A stretch of 64,000 nt of DNA from an uncultured bacterium (GCA_905214425.1 CAJMLY010000007.1:1-64000), one strand, 5' to 3'. Positions 41,490-50,316 are shown, counted from the first letter of the stretch. A program made the numbers and translations. The notes: generated from the sequence alone by a model not told the origin.

Positions 41490-41550
41490 CATTGGGGACA
41501 GACTTAAATGAGTACCCCCCGTGGGTACTCATTTAAGTCTGTCCCCAATG
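41490..41550. repeat. Perfect 28-bp-arm palindrome headed by GGGGACAG
   Basis: The arm 41490-41517 starts CATTGGGGACAGACTTAAAT and is perfectly inverted at 41523-41550, with a five-base loop. It lies between the divergent-facing ends of the amino-acid operon promoter and the YqeY gene 3' end. With the element at 41597-41695 it fills the gene-free stretch 41382-41739. Confidence 0.85.
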
Positions 41551-41596
41551 AGCACCGAAAATAATACAACCGCCCTTGTTGAGCATAAGTCAGCGA

Positions 41597-41695
41597 AAAC
41601 CCGTACACGCGAGCAAGGTGACGTGAAATGAAAGGGCGCAGACCTTATGGTCGCGCCCTTGAAATTGAACGTCAGATTGCCGTGTGTACGGGTTT
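41597..41695. repeat. Long imperfect palindrome with internal terminator hairpin
   Basis: Outer arms of nearly 48 bases (AAACCCGTACAC at the left, GTGTACGGGTTT at the right) pair imperfectly. The centre AAGGGCGCAGACC/GGTCGCGCCCTT (41630-41661) is a tight hairpin. On the minus strand it is followed by TCATTTCACG, so it may end the yqeY transcript. A further small hairpin ACGCGGTTT/AAACCGCGT lies at about 41711-41733. Confidence 0.65.
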
Positions 41696-41739
41696 GCAGC
41701 GTCGAGCCGTTACGCGGTTTGGTAAAACCGCGTAACAAA

Positions 41740-42183
41740 TTACGCGAGTTTGGCGCCGACGATCTTTGCCGCGGCCGGCTTGTCGAAGTTGCCGCCGGTG
41801 GCCTTGCCGAGTGCGCCCATAACCTGGCCCATCTGCTTCTTGGACGTGGCGCCCAGCTCGGCGATGACCTGCTCGATCAGGGCCTCGAGCTCCTCGCCCG
41901 AAACCTGCGCGGGCAGCAGGCTCTCCAGAATCTTGACCTGCTCGGTCAGGTTGTCGGTACGCTCCTGGTCGGTGCCGGCCTTGATGGACATCTCCAGCGT
42001 CTCGCTCGTCTGCTTAATCAGACGCTTGATCATGCTATTGACGTCTTCCTCGGTCACATCGCGGCGCTCGTTAACCTCGATATTCTTCACCTCGGCCTTG
42101 ACCTGGCGAATGATGGACAGGCGAACCTTGTCCTTGGCCTTCATGGCCGCGATCATTTCCTTCTGCAGCTCTTCGTTGGTCAT
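41740..42183 (-). CDS. yqeY: GatB/YqeY domain protein
   Basis: A 147-residue helical protein of the YqeY family, related to the tail of GatB, the amidotransferase subunit. The pattern MKAKDKVRLSIIRQV, LPAQVSGEELEALIEQ and MGQVMGALGKATGG is typical. Such proteins may bind tRNA; the role is not established. The ATG at 42183 has AGAGAGG eight bases upstream; a TTG two codons earlier is too near the ribosome site. Confidence 0.88.
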   Translation of the reverse strand: MTNEELQKEMIAAMKAKDKVRLSIIRQVKAEVKNIEVNERRDVTEEDVNSMIKRLIKQTSETLEMSIKAGTDQERTDNLTEQVKILESLLPAQVSGEELEALIEQVIAELGATSKKQMGQVMGALGKATGGNFDKPAAAKIVGAKLA

Positions 42184-42237
42184 CTGCAAATCCTCTCTAA
42201 TAGCGTGGGCGGCACTCGCGCGAGCACCGCCCCATGA

Positions 42238-43458
42238 TTACTCAGTCGTCGACGAATCGTCGGTCGAACTCTTGGTGACGCCCTTCAGGCTCACGTTATA
42301 GGGTACGTCCTTGGGCATGGGATTGACGGTGATGTCAGCATCCTTCTTGTACTGCTCTAGCCACTCGCTATACGCAGTGCTGGCCGCCTGCGTCTTCACC
42401 ACGTTGGAGACGTACTTTTTGATGGCCTTGGGCACCTGGTTGATGTCATCGACCTGATTATCGACATGGAAGTAGTCGGTGCACTTGATGATGTGATAGC
42501 CGTACGTCGACTCGACCACGTCGCTCACATCGCCCTTGTTGAGCCCCTCGAGTGCCGTCTGGTAGCTGTCGACAAAGGTGGTGAGCTTGTCCCAGCCCAC
42601 GTCACCCTTCTTCTCCTTGGAGCCGGTGTCGTCGGAATACTGCTTCACGGCGTCGTCAAAGCTCAGCTCGCCGGAGTTGATCTTGTTCAGGCACTCCTGC
42701 GCCTTAGCCTTGGCGGCAGCCTTGTCCTCATCGGACGCATCGGAATCAACCTTGATCAGGATGTTCGACGAGCGGCGGGCATCGTTGTACTTCGACAGGT
42801 TCTCGTTGATGTAATCGACGATCTCGCTGTCCTTGGGCTTGCTGGTGGGCGCCACGGCATCTTTGAGCTTTTGCTGCGCCAGGCTCTCCTTGAGCGAGCT
42901 CTTATAGGTGTCCTCGGTGTAGCCGTAGGTCTTAAGGGTCTTCTTAAAGGTCTTGGCGCCGCCCGCGCTCTTGCACGCGTCCTTCCAGGCTTTCTCGACC
43001 TCCTCGTCCGACACCGTCACGCCGTTCTCCTTCTGTGCCTGTTGGAGCAGAATCTGCTGCGTGTAGGAGTCGATGAGTTGCTTGCGGTACTTCTTGGGCG
43101 TGAGGTCGTTGTCGACCAGATACTGCGCCCAGTCCTTGTCCTTGGTGTAGCCGTAAGACGTGCGCATGCTCATGATCTGCTTTGTCACGGTGTCCTCGGT
43201 GAGGTTGGTGCCGTTGATAGTGGCAGCCACACCGCCGGTAAGCTTGTAGCCCGAGGTATCCTCTGCCTGCGACATAAGGCCGGAGCATGCCATGGCCGAG
43301 ACGGAAAGCAGCATCGCCAGCACGCCGATGACCACCAGAACGATCTTGACGGTCTTAGACACGTACGTCTTGCGCTGCTTCTTACGAGAGCTCGACGCGG
43401 CGCGGGCCTGCTGCTCGGGCGTCGGTGCGGCCTCGGAGTTCTTTTTCTTGTTTGCCAT
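42238..43458 (-). CDS. Peptidyl-prolyl isomerase / foldase (PrsA/SurA type)
   Basis: A 406-residue extracytoplasmic foldase. A charged cytoplasmic N-terminus (1-35) is followed by a hydrophobic segment (38-57) ending in SAMAC; Cys58 could be a lipid site though the lipobox is imperfect. A SurA-like N-domain (about 75-220) precedes a parvulin domain (about 235-340: KAQECLNKINSGELSFDDAVKQYS, GDVGWDKL, STYGYHIIKCTDYF). It probably helps fold secreted surface proteins such as the adhesin and glycosidase here. Monocistronic. Confidence 0.88.
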   Translation of the reverse strand: MANKKKNSEAAPTPEQQARAASSSRKKQRKTYVSKTVKIVLVVIGVLAMLLSVSAMACSGLMSQAEDTSGYKLTGGVAATINGTNLTEDTVTKQIMSMRTSYGYTKDKDWAQYLVDNDLTPKKYRKQLIDSYTQQILLQQAQKENGVTVSDEEVEKAWKDACKSAGGAKTFKKTLKTYGYTEDTYKSSLKESLAQQKLKDAVAPTSKPKDSEIVDYINENLSKYNDARRSSNILIKVDSDASDEDKAAAKAKAQECLNKINSGELSFDDAVKQYSDDTGSKEKKGDVGWDKLTTFVDSYQTALEGLNKGDVSDVVESTYGYHIIKCTDYFHVDNQVDDINQVPKAIKKYVSNVVKTQAASTAYSEWLEQYKKDADITVNPMPKDVPYNVSLKGVTKSSTDDSSTTE

Positions 43459-43534
43459 AGTTGGCCTTTCGCATCACGAATCGAACAAACGCCATTGTGT
43501 CACAACGCAGCCCCCGCGACAAAGGGGCAACCCT

Positions 43535-43588
43535 GGCACTTGGGGACGTTCCTTTTCTGCCGGCAGTTAGGGACAGTCCCCAAGTGCC
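43535..43588. repeat. Hairpin with GGGACAG head between foldase and PTS IIA
   Basis: GGCACTTGGGGAC (43535-43547) is perfectly inverted at 43576-43588. The loop contains CTGCCGGCAG, a second palindrome, and AGGGACAG ends against the right arm. It lies five bases from the PTS IIA stop and probably ends that transcript. Confidence 0.8.
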
Positions 43589-43592
43589 GGCT

Positions 43593-44057
43593 TTAAAAGT
43601 GGCGGCGGATGGCGTCGACCATGCCTTGGGGCGTGGTCTGGCCGAGCACATCGGCTGCGACGTCCGCGTCCATAAAGATATTCATGAGCGCTTGCAGGGC
43701 CTCGACCTGGCCGCCCGGCTCGGCAATACCCAAATTGATGACGATCTGCGCCGGCACGGGGGCACCCATGCCGGCCATAGCATTGAACGTCACGGGCGCG
43801 GCGGGCTTTACCACCGCGATATAGGGCTTGGCCACAAACCCCGGGTCGGTGTGTGGGATGGCGATGTTGGCCGCCGGCATGGCAAGGCCCGTGGGATAGG
43901 CATCCTCGCGCGTGCGGACGGCGTCGAGCCAACCGGTGCAGATGTAGCCGCGTGGGGCAAGTTCGCCTTCGAGTCGCGCAAACACCTCGGCGGGCGTCGC
44001 ACACTCCCAATCAAAAAACACCAGCTCAGGCGTAAACAGTGCTTCGTTATCCGCCAT
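43593..44057 (-). CDS. PTS sugar transporter subunit IIA (fructose/galactitol type)
   Basis: A 154-residue phosphocarrier of the PTS EIIA-2 fold. The phosphorylation site is His69 in NIAIPHTDP. It is a single-domain protein with no IIB or IIC gene nearby, so it either serves a permease elsewhere or has a regulatory role, as PtsN-like proteins do. The start at 44057 follows GGAGG by seven bases. Confidence 0.88.
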   Translation of the reverse strand: MADNEALFTPELVFFDWECATPAEVFARLEGELAPRGYICTGWLDAVRTREDAYPTGLAMPAANIAIPHTDPGFVAKPYIAVVKPAAPVTFNAMAGMGAPVPAQIVINLGIAEPGGQVEALQALMNIFMDADVAADVLGQTTPQGMVDAIRRHF

Positions 44058-44122
44058 ACCGTCCTCCAAAGTTGCATGAGGGCCACAATGCTCAATATGA
44101 TAGCGAAACGGGGTATGCAAGG

Positions 44123-44590
44123 TTAGCCGAGGATCCCGATGAGCTCGAGTGCGCGCGCGGGCGTCAAGCATACCTCGGGCATCGTCTCCAACATGCGTCG
44201 GTCGCTCGTGACTACGTAGTCAACATCCGCCGTATCGCCCGAGGCGATAATGAGATTGTCCTCGAGGTCCGGCATGCGCTTGCCAAGCATGCGCGCCATC
44301 TCGCACTCCGCCATCGAAAGCGGGGAAGCCGTTGCCACCTGCATCATATGCTCGACGCATGCCCATGCAGCCGGACCGAACGAAGCGTTAATCCCATTCA
44401 CATTCCGTCGAGCTAGACGCCGAGGCAAGATGTAGAACACGTCCTTTGCCGTCGTTGGCGCGTACAGAAGGTCGATCTTTCCCGCTTCGGCCAGTTCAAC
44501 CAATCTTCTCACGTTGTCGAATGCGCCCTCTTGCAGGTAGTAATCAAGCCAAACATTCGTGTCCACCAAGAGCCGCTTTGCCTCGATCAT
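44123..44590 (-). CDS. PIN-domain toxin (VapC-like)
   Basis: A 155-residue PIN-domain RNase. The four conserved acidic sites can be seen in LLVDTNVWLDYY, MAECEMARML, PDLEDNLIIASG and VTSDRRM. Its ATG overlaps the stop of the antitoxin (ATGA), which is the usual layout of type II toxin-antitoxin pairs. Known relatives cut tRNA or rRNA at single sites. Confidence 0.88.
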   Translation of the reverse strand: MIEAKRLLVDTNVWLDYYLQEGAFDNVRRLVELAEAGKIDLLYAPTTAKDVFYILPRRLARRNVNGINASFGPAAWACVEHMMQVATASPLSMAECEMARMLGKRMPDLEDNLIIASGDTADVDYVVTSDRRMLETMPEVCLTPARALELIGILG

Positions 44591-44931
44591 CGGCAATTCG
44601 CCTCGATGTCGGCAATCATCGCGTCATACATATCATCTCGTACGGCATCCCAGTCTTCCGCAGATGATCCACCTGGCGCAAAATCCGAAGCGCTTAGCCC
44701 CAACGAGGAAAAAGCTAGGCCACACCCCTGCTCGGCCAGGCTCTCCGCACGGGGCGCCTCGCGCTTATCCGCCACCATAAATCCCGGCAACGTTTGATGC
44801 TCGACAAGATAGACCCAAAGCGCACGAATAGCATCGCTCGCCCCCAATCCATTGCGAGTTAGGACCGCGTCGCCACCAGCCTTGAGCATAGGATCGATTC
44901 GCGTGTTGAGCTGCACCGTTGCTGTACCCAT
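44587..44931 (-). CDS. Antitoxin of RelB/DinJ-like ribbon-helix-helix type
   Basis: A 114-residue protein upstream of the PIN toxin. The N-terminal 50 residues (VQLNTRIDPMLKAGGDAVLTRNGLGASDAIRALW in pieces: VQLNTRIDP, GLGASDAIRALW) fit a RelB/DinJ ribbon-helix-helix, a family usually paired with RelE/YafQ toxins. The pairing with a PIN toxin is a hybrid arrangement. Ribosome site GAGAGGAG precedes it. Likely represses its own promoter. Confidence 0.8.
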   Translation of the reverse strand: MGTATVQLNTRIDPMLKAGGDAVLTRNGLGASDAIRALWVYLVEHQTLPGFMVADKREAPRAESLAEQGCGLAFSSLGLSASDFAPGGSSAEDWDAVRDDMYDAMIADIEANCR

Positions 44932-44982
44932 AGCGGCTCCTCTCTATCTGCTAGCAGTATAGCAAACATGAAAGGCCACGCA

Positions 44983-45016
44983 AAAGGGCCCCGCCCGCAC
45001 ACGGACGAGGCCCTAT
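44983..45016 (-). terminator. Terminator of purN
   Basis: On the minus strand GGGCCTCGTCCG and CGGGCGGGGCCC pair, followed by TTTTGCG, about 65 bases after the purN stop. Confidence 0.75.
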
Positions 45017-45082
45017 CAGATTTCTTGGTTCTGATGAAGCTTTTACATCTCAAGGAAACCAAGGAGACCCTTTTTCAAGCGA

Positions 45083-45781
45083 CTAGCGCGCCGGGTCAAC
45101 TGCCACCTTGCCGTTCTCCAGCACGTGGATGCGACCGTCGGCGAGCATTTGCACGACCTCGGGATACAGCACGTGCTCAATCGCGTGGATGTGCTCCTCG
45201 AGCGTGTCGACATCCCAGCCCTCCTCAACAGCCAGTGTGCGCTGGGCGATGATGGGACCGTTGTCGTAGATCTCGTTGGCAAAATGCACGGTCACGCCAG
45301 TTACCTTGACGCCGCGCGCAAAGGCATCGTCAATCGCATGCGCACCGGTAAAGCTCGGCAGCAGCGCCGGATGCAAGTTGACCACGCGGTTGGGAAACGC
45401 CGCCAGCAGCGGCGTGTGCACCATGCGCATGTAGCCGGCCATGACCACATACTCGCAGCCGCGCTCGAGAAGCTCGTGCGCGATGATCTCGTCGGCGGCA
45501 ATAGGGTCGGCGTAGACATCCTTGGACAGCGTGAGCGTCTGGATGCCCGCGCGCTCAGCGCGCTGCAGGCCCTTGGCCGAAGGACGGCTCGACACCACAA
45601 GCTCAATCGAAGCGTTGAGCTTGCCGGCGGCGATCAGATCGATCAGCGCCTGCAGGTTGGTACCCGAACCGCTGATGAGCACACCGATCTTGAGCGGCTC
45701 TGCCGTATCGGTGCCGGTCGGACGGGTGTAGGGCACAAAGCCCAGGCCCTCACTAGCAGCCATCTGATCGTTAGCGCTCAT
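45083..45781 (-). CDS. purN: Phosphoribosylglycinamide formyltransferase
   Basis: A 232-residue enzyme for the third step of purine synthesis, using 10-formyl-tetrahydrofolate. Motifs: ISGSGTNLQALID, VLISGSG start loop, MAGYMRMV, and HPALLPSFTGAHAIDDAF with the catalytic Asn/His/Asp region. It has an N-terminal extension of about 28 residues compared with E. coli PurN. Its start overlaps the purM stop by 11 bases, giving translational coupling. Confidence 0.94.
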   Translation of the reverse strand: MSANDQMAASEGLGFVPYTRPTGTDTAEPLKIGVLISGSGTNLQALIDLIAAGKLNASIELVVSSRPSAKGLQRAERAGIQTLTLSKDVYADPIAADEIIAHELLERGCEYVVMAGYMRMVHTPLLAAFPNRVVNLHPALLPSFTGAHAIDDAFARGVKVTGVTVHFANEIYDNGPIIAQRTLAVEEGWDVDTLEEHIHAIEHVLYPEVVQMLADGRIHVLENGKVAVDPAR

Positions 45782-46874
45782 CGGAGTACACGACCTTACC
45801 GGAACCCTCGACGCACTCGCCCACGCGGAACGGCTTCTCGCCCAGCGCGACCAGGGCCTCGGTAACCGCGGCCTCGTCCTCGGGGGCGACGATCAGGCAC
45901 AGGCCGACGCCCATGTTGAAGGTCTTGCATGCCTCGTTGGGCGCGAGCTCGGCCTGGCGCGACACGTAGGTGATGACGGGCGGAACGTCCCAACCCATCT
46001 CGGCACCGTTGCGGGTGACCACGGCGTCGACGTCGTCGGCAAGCGCGCGGTTGAGGTTCTCGGTGATGCCGCCGCCGGTGATATGGGCAATGGCGTGAAC
46101 GTTGGCGCCACCGCGGAGCAGCTCCAGAATCGGCTTGACGTAGATGCGCGTGGGGGCCAGCAGGGCGTCTGCCAGCGATGCACCACCAAGCTCCTCGAGC
46201 GGACGGCTCAGTTCCTCGGCCTTAGCGGCGGCCTCGGGCGTGCCCGGTTTGATGCCGTCGACGCCGATGACCTTGCGCACGAGCGAGTAGCCGTTGGAGT
46301 GCACGCCGGTGGAAGGCAGACCCAGGATCACATCGCCGGGGCGAACGTTCGCGGGGTCGAGCATCTTGGGACGGTCGACGACGCCCACGGTAAAGCCGGC
46401 GAGGTCGTAGTCGGCGGGAGCCATGACGCCGGGGTGCTCGGCCATCTCGCCGCCCACGAGCGCGCAGCCCGCGAGCTTGCAGCCATCGGCCACGCCCTTG
46501 ATGATCTTTGCCATGTGCTCGGCCTCGATGTGACCGATGGCAACGTAGTCCAGGAAGAACAGCGGCTCGGCGCCCGAAGCCAAAATGTCGTTGACGCACA
46601 TAGCGACCAGGTCCTGGCCCACCGTCTCGTGACGGTCCATGATCTGGGCGAGCACGAGCTTGGTGCCCACGCCGTCGGTACCGCTGATCAGGATCGGGTC
46701 TTCCATATCCTTAAGCGCGGCAGCCGAGAACAGGCCACCGAAGCCGCCGATGCCGCCGATAACTTCGGGACGATTGGTGTCCTTGACCATCTGCTTAATC
46801 GCGTCGACGGCGCGACCGCCCTCGGCGGTATCGACGCCGGCGTCCTCGTACGTCACATGCTTGCTGTCGCTCAT
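45771..46874 (-). CDS. purM: Phosphoribosylaminoimidazole synthetase (AIR synthetase)
   Basis: A 367-residue enzyme closing the imidazole ring in the fifth step of purine synthesis. Motifs: GIGGFGGLF, ISGTDGVGTKLVLA, CVNDILASGAEPLFFLDY, and the C-terminal HITGGGITENLNRAL. Length is normal. Together with purN it forms a unit; purF lies 158 bases upstream on the same strand. Confidence 0.95.
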   Translation of the reverse strand: MSDSKHVTYEDAGVDTAEGGRAVDAIKQMVKDTNRPEVIGGIGGFGGLFSAAALKDMEDPILISGTDGVGTKLVLAQIMDRHETVGQDLVAMCVNDILASGAEPLFFLDYVAIGHIEAEHMAKIIKGVADGCKLAGCALVGGEMAEHPGVMAPADYDLAGFTVGVVDRPKMLDPANVRPGDVILGLPSTGVHSNGYSLVRKVIGVDGIKPGTPEAAAKAEELSRPLEELGGASLADALLAPTRIYVKPILELLRGGANVHAIAHITGGGITENLNRALADDVDAVVTRNGAEMGWDVPPVITYVSRQAELAPNEACKTFNMGVGLCLIVAPEDEAAVTEALVALGEKPFRVGECVEGSGKVVYSDER

Positions 46875-46985
46875 CTGAGCCTTCCTCTCCCACTACCGTG
46901 GCGCCGCGCGGGCGCCAAACGGTGCTCATAATTGCGTTCATTTCGGCGTGTGCCATAACAGCACCCGCCGTCATATCAACAAAAC

Positions 46986-47036
46986 AGCAGGTAAAACCTA
47001 CCAAAATATACCTGTCCCCATATGGCAGGTTTTAGG
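46986..47036. repeat. GGGGACAG-type hairpin after purF
   Basis: TAAAACCTACC (46992-47002) and GGCAGGTTTTA (about 47024-47034) form a stem around CTGTCCCC (47012-47019). Read on the minus strand it resembles the outer arm of the element at 34490: GGGGACAGGT, then TATTTTGG and AGGTTTTA. It overlaps the end of purF. Confidence 0.65.
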
Positions 47037-48702
47037 CCTCGCCGTGCTCCTCTTCCCAGCTGCGGTCGTCGTATTTCTCGACCACGGCGTCGTCGTCAAA
47101 GTACAGCGGCTTGTCCAGGTTGCGGGGCTTAAAGCCCTCCATAAACTTGTCGCGGCCAAAGCTCTCGGGAATCGCCACGGGATAGCGGCCGGTAAAGCAC
47201 GCGTCGCAGTAGCCGCCCTTGGGCATGACCTTAAGCAGGCCCTCGACCGAAAGGAAGGCCAGCGAATCGGCGCCGATATACTCGCAAATCTCGTCGACCG
47301 TCTTGTTGGCGCTGATAAGCTGCGACTGCACGTCGGTATCGATACCGTAGAAGCACGGCCAGATGACCTCGGGCGAGTTGATGCGGATATGAATCTCCTT
47401 GGCGCCAGCGTTGCGTAGCATCTTGACGAGCTGCACCATAGTGGTGCCACGCACGATGGAGTCGTCGATGACGACCAGGCGCTTGCCCTCGATGTTGTCG
47501 CGCAGCGGGTTGAGCTTCATGCGCACGCCCATGGCGCGCAGCTCCTGCGTAGGCTCGATAAACGTACGACCCACGTAGCGGTTCTTGATAAGGCCCTCAC
47601 CAAAGGGAATGCCACTCTCATGCGAATAGCCCTCCGCGGGCGGCAGGCCGGAGTCGGGCACGCCGATGACCAGGTCGGCCTCGACGGGCTCCTCGTGTGC
47701 CAGCTGACGACCCATGTCATAACGGCAGGCGTAGACGCTCTTGCCGTTCATGATGGAATCGGGGCGAGCGAAGTAGACCTGCTCAAAGATGCAGTTAGCA
47801 GGCTCTTCGGCGGCAGGCACGCCCTGCTCGGACACAAGGCCCTCGGCGCTGATGCGCAAAATCTCACCGGGACGGACGTCGCGGACGTACTCGGCGCCCA
47901 CAATATCGAGCGCACAAGTCTCGGAGGCGACGACCCAGCCGCCGGCGCGGGTGACATGGGTGGTGGCGTCAACCATCGCGGCGCCGTCTTGCGAGGGCAG
48001 CTGCGAAACAGAAGCGGCGTCAGCCTGATCCAGGCCCTCGTCCACGAGCTTGCCAAGCACCAGCGGGCGAATGCCGTGAGGATCGCGGAATGCGTAGAGC
48101 GCCTGCTCGTTGATGAGCGTCATGGCGTAGCCGCCGCGCACGAGCTCCATCGTCTTGCGGATACCCTCGCGTAGATGGCCTGTACGCTGAGTAAAGTAGC
48201 CGATAAGCTTGGTCGCGACCTCGGAATCCGAATTGGAGAGGAACGGCACGCCCAGCTCGATCAGCTGGCGGCGCAGCTCGTCGGTGTTGACCAGAGTGCC
48301 GTTGTGAGCAAGCGCGATAATGACGCTGTTGATGGTGGAAAGATGCGGCTGAGAGGCTTCCCAGCTCTTGGCGCCGGCAGTGCCGTAGCGCACATGACCC
48401 ACGGCCAGCTGACCGGAGAGCGTCGACAGGTCGGCGTTGGAGAACACGCGGTCGAGCAGGCCCAGATCCTTGCGGACCATAACCGTGCCGCCATCACCCA
48501 CGGCGATTCCCGCCGATTCCTGGCCGCGATGCTGCAGCGCGCGCAGACCAAAGTACGTCAGTCGAGCCACATCGCGATCGGGTGCCCACACACCAAAAAT
48601 GCCGCATTCCTCATGCAGCTGGTCGGAGTCCGGATCATACGTCGACATGGTCTTCACCTGTCCCGCGGCACGCTCGGCCGCGTGGATGGTTTCTTGAGAC
48701 AT
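47032..48702 (-). CDS. purF: Amidophosphoribosyltransferase
   Basis: A 556-residue enzyme for the first committed step of purine synthesis (PRPP + glutamine). An N-terminal stretch of about 33 residues precedes the catalytic Cys of EECGIFGVW; in the family this Cys becomes N-terminal after propeptide removal. Glutaminase motifs FGLRALQHRGQESAGIAV and GHVRYGTAG follow. The phosphoribosyltransferase domain has VVIDDSIVRGTTM, the PRPP motif, and a cysteine cluster CDACFTGRYPV suggests the Fe-S or related class. A perfect TATAAT on the minus strand at 48744-48749 is its promoter. Confidence 0.95.
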   Translation of the reverse strand: MSQETIHAAERAAGQVKTMSTYDPDSDQLHEECGIFGVWAPDRDVARLTYFGLRALQHRGQESAGIAVGDGGTVMVRKDLGLLDRVFSNADLSTLSGQLAVGHVRYGTAGAKSWEASQPHLSTINSVIIALAHNGTLVNTDELRRQLIELGVPFLSNSDSEVATKLIGYFTQRTGHLREGIRKTMELVRGGYAMTLINEQALYAFRDPHGIRPLVLGKLVDEGLDQADAASVSQLPSQDGAAMVDATTHVTRAGGWVVASETCALDIVGAEYVRDVRPGEILRISAEGLVSEQGVPAAEEPANCIFEQVYFARPDSIMNGKSVYACRYDMGRQLAHEEPVEADLVIGVPDSGLPPAEGYSHESGIPFGEGLIKNRYVGRTFIEPTQELRAMGVRMKLNPLRDNIEGKRLVVIDDSIVRGTTMVQLVKMLRNAGAKEIHIRINSPEVIWPCFYGIDTDVQSQLISANKTVDEICEYIGADSLAFLSVEGLLKVMPKGGYCDACFTGRYPVAIPESFGRDKFMEGFKPRNLDKPLYFDDDAVVEKYDDRSWEEEHGEA

Positions 48703-48743
48703 GGCATCCCCTCAGAGCCTCGTTATTTGGCGTTACCTGCCCT

Positions 48744-48749
48744 ATTATA
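48744..48749 (-). promoter_or_regulatory. -10 box of purF
   Basis: Perfect TATAAT on the minus strand, about 42 bases upstream of the purF ATG. The -35 position reads GGGAGT, a poor match, so an activator or extended -10 may be involved. Confidence 0.55.
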
Positions 48750-48996
48750 CGCACGGCAAGACAAGCACTCCCGCGCATGAACAGCGCTTTTTAAAAGCCC
48801 ACCGAGCTAATAATCCGTTTTGCAGCCAAACATTTTATTGGGCAACCGCCTCGGGGCCGACGATCCCGCATACTTCCGTTACGACGCGTCTCGCCCGCCG
48901 TTGGGGCTTGCATTGTTGCAATTGGGACGTTCGTCCTGTCTTTTGGCAGGTCGGCGGCGTATCCTTGTACCTACAGCAAAACGAGAAAGGTTATGT

Positions 48997-50226
48997 ATGG
49001 ATCGAAACGAACTCGACCCCAGCGTCCCCAGCGCCACGGAGGTCAAGAAGATCCCCCTCATCATTAAGGTGTACGCCGTCCTGTGCATCCTGTCCGGCGT
49101 GGGCACGCTCCCTTCGGTCGGCGCCTTTATGTGGCAGGTCATCACCGCGCTCATCAACGGCAACGCCGCCGCCAACCTCGGCGACAACACGCTCGTCGCA
49201 GTCGGCCTTATCGTCGCCGGCATCATGCTCTCTGCGGCAAGTGCCGTCATCCTAATCATCTTTGGCCTGGACCTTATCAAAAACCAGCGCCGCAACGCCG
49301 CCCGCCTGTCCTATATTCTCATCGCATTTACCGTCGTCGAGCTTTTGGTCGACGTGATGCTCCAGGGTATCGGGCCCTTCTTGCTGCGTCCCGCTATTCA
49401 GCTCGGCATCCTCATCGCGCTTTCGGCCACCGTCGACCCCACGCTGCGTCAGGAGCGCGAACTGCAGCGCCGCCTGCAGGAGATGCTCGACCGCGACGCC
49501 GCCGCCGAGGGCATGCTCGGCCGCGATGAAACCGGCGAGGGCTACATCAAGCTCAACTACTTCAACCTGTTCTGGGTGTTCTTTGTCTGCTGCATACTCG
49601 GCCTGATCGCCGAGGACATCTGGCACATGACGGTCGACGACCCGGGCGTCTATCAGAACCGTGCCGGCATGCTGTTTGGCCCCTTCAGCCCCATCTACGG
49701 ATTTGGCGCCGTGCTCATGACCATGGTGCTTAACCGCTTCTACAAAAAGAACCCCATCATCATTTTCCTGGTGAGCGCCCTGCTCGGCGCCAGCTTTGAG
49801 GTGTTCGTGGGCTGGTTTATGCAGACCGCGTTTGGCGTGGTCTCGTGGAGCTACTCGCACATAACGCTGTTCGGTTTGCCCGATCCGCTCGTGGTCCTCA
49901 CGGGCGGACGCACCTGCACGGGCTTCGCCTGCCTGTGGGGCCTGGGCGGCCTCATCTGGATCAAGCTGCTGCTGCCGAGGCTGCTTAAGCTTATCAACAA
50001 GATCCCCTGGAAGAGCCGCTACTCGGCCACCGTCATCTTTACCGTTATCATGCTGGTCGACGGCGTCATGACGCTGCAGTCGCTCGACTACTGGTACCAG
50101 CGCGTTAACGGCACGGAGCCGGACATTCCCGTCGCACAGTTCTACGGAGAGCACTTCGATAACGAGTACATGGAAAACCGCTTCCAGAGCATGACCATGA
50201 GCCCCAAGGATGCGACGCGCGTATAG
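48997..50226 (+). CDS. Putative ABC transporter permease (PF06541-type membrane protein)
   Basis: A 409-residue polytopic membrane protein. The first half has four hydrophobic segments and a charged loop with an RERELQRRLQEMLDRD coiled stretch. The second half (about 185-370) matches the CmpB-like family of putative ABC transporter permeases (NLFWVFFVCCILGLIAED, RAGMLFGPFSPIYGFGAVL, LLGASFEVFVGWFMQ). The role of the family is not known and no ATPase is adjacent. Ribosome site AGAAAGG; the ATG at 48997 keeps the frame, whereas the ATG at 48993 does not. Confidence 0.8.
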   Translation: MDRNELDPSVPSATEVKKIPLIIKVYAVLCILSGVGTLPSVGAFMWQVITALINGNAAANLGDNTLVAVGLIVAGIMLSAASAVILIIFGLDLIKNQRRNAARLSYILIAFTVVELLVDVMLQGIGPFLLRPAIQLGILIALSATVDPTLRQERELQRRLQEMLDRDAAAEGMLGRDETGEGYIKLNYFNLFWVFFVCCILGLIAEDIWHMTVDDPGVYQNRAGMLFGPFSPIYGFGAVLMTMVLNRFYKKNPIIIFLVSALLGASFEVFVGWFMQTAFGVVSWSYSHITLFGLPDPLVVLTGGRTCTGFACLWGLGGLIWIKLLLPRLLKLINKIPWKSRYSATVIFTVIMLVDGVMTLQSLDYWYQRVNGTEPDIPVAQFYGEHFDNEYMENRFQSMTMSPKDATRV

Positions 50227-50247
50227 CGCTCACCGCGCCCAAAACGC

Positions 50248-50288
50248 AAAATGCCCGCCGGTATCACATGTACCGGTGGGCATTTTTA
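50248..50288 (+). terminator. Terminator of the membrane protein gene
   Basis: AAAATGCCC plus CCGGTA pair with TACCGGTGGGCATTTTTA. Confidence 0.85.
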
Positions 50289-50316
50289 TAAACGATCCTT
50301 CTATCGACGCAATCCT

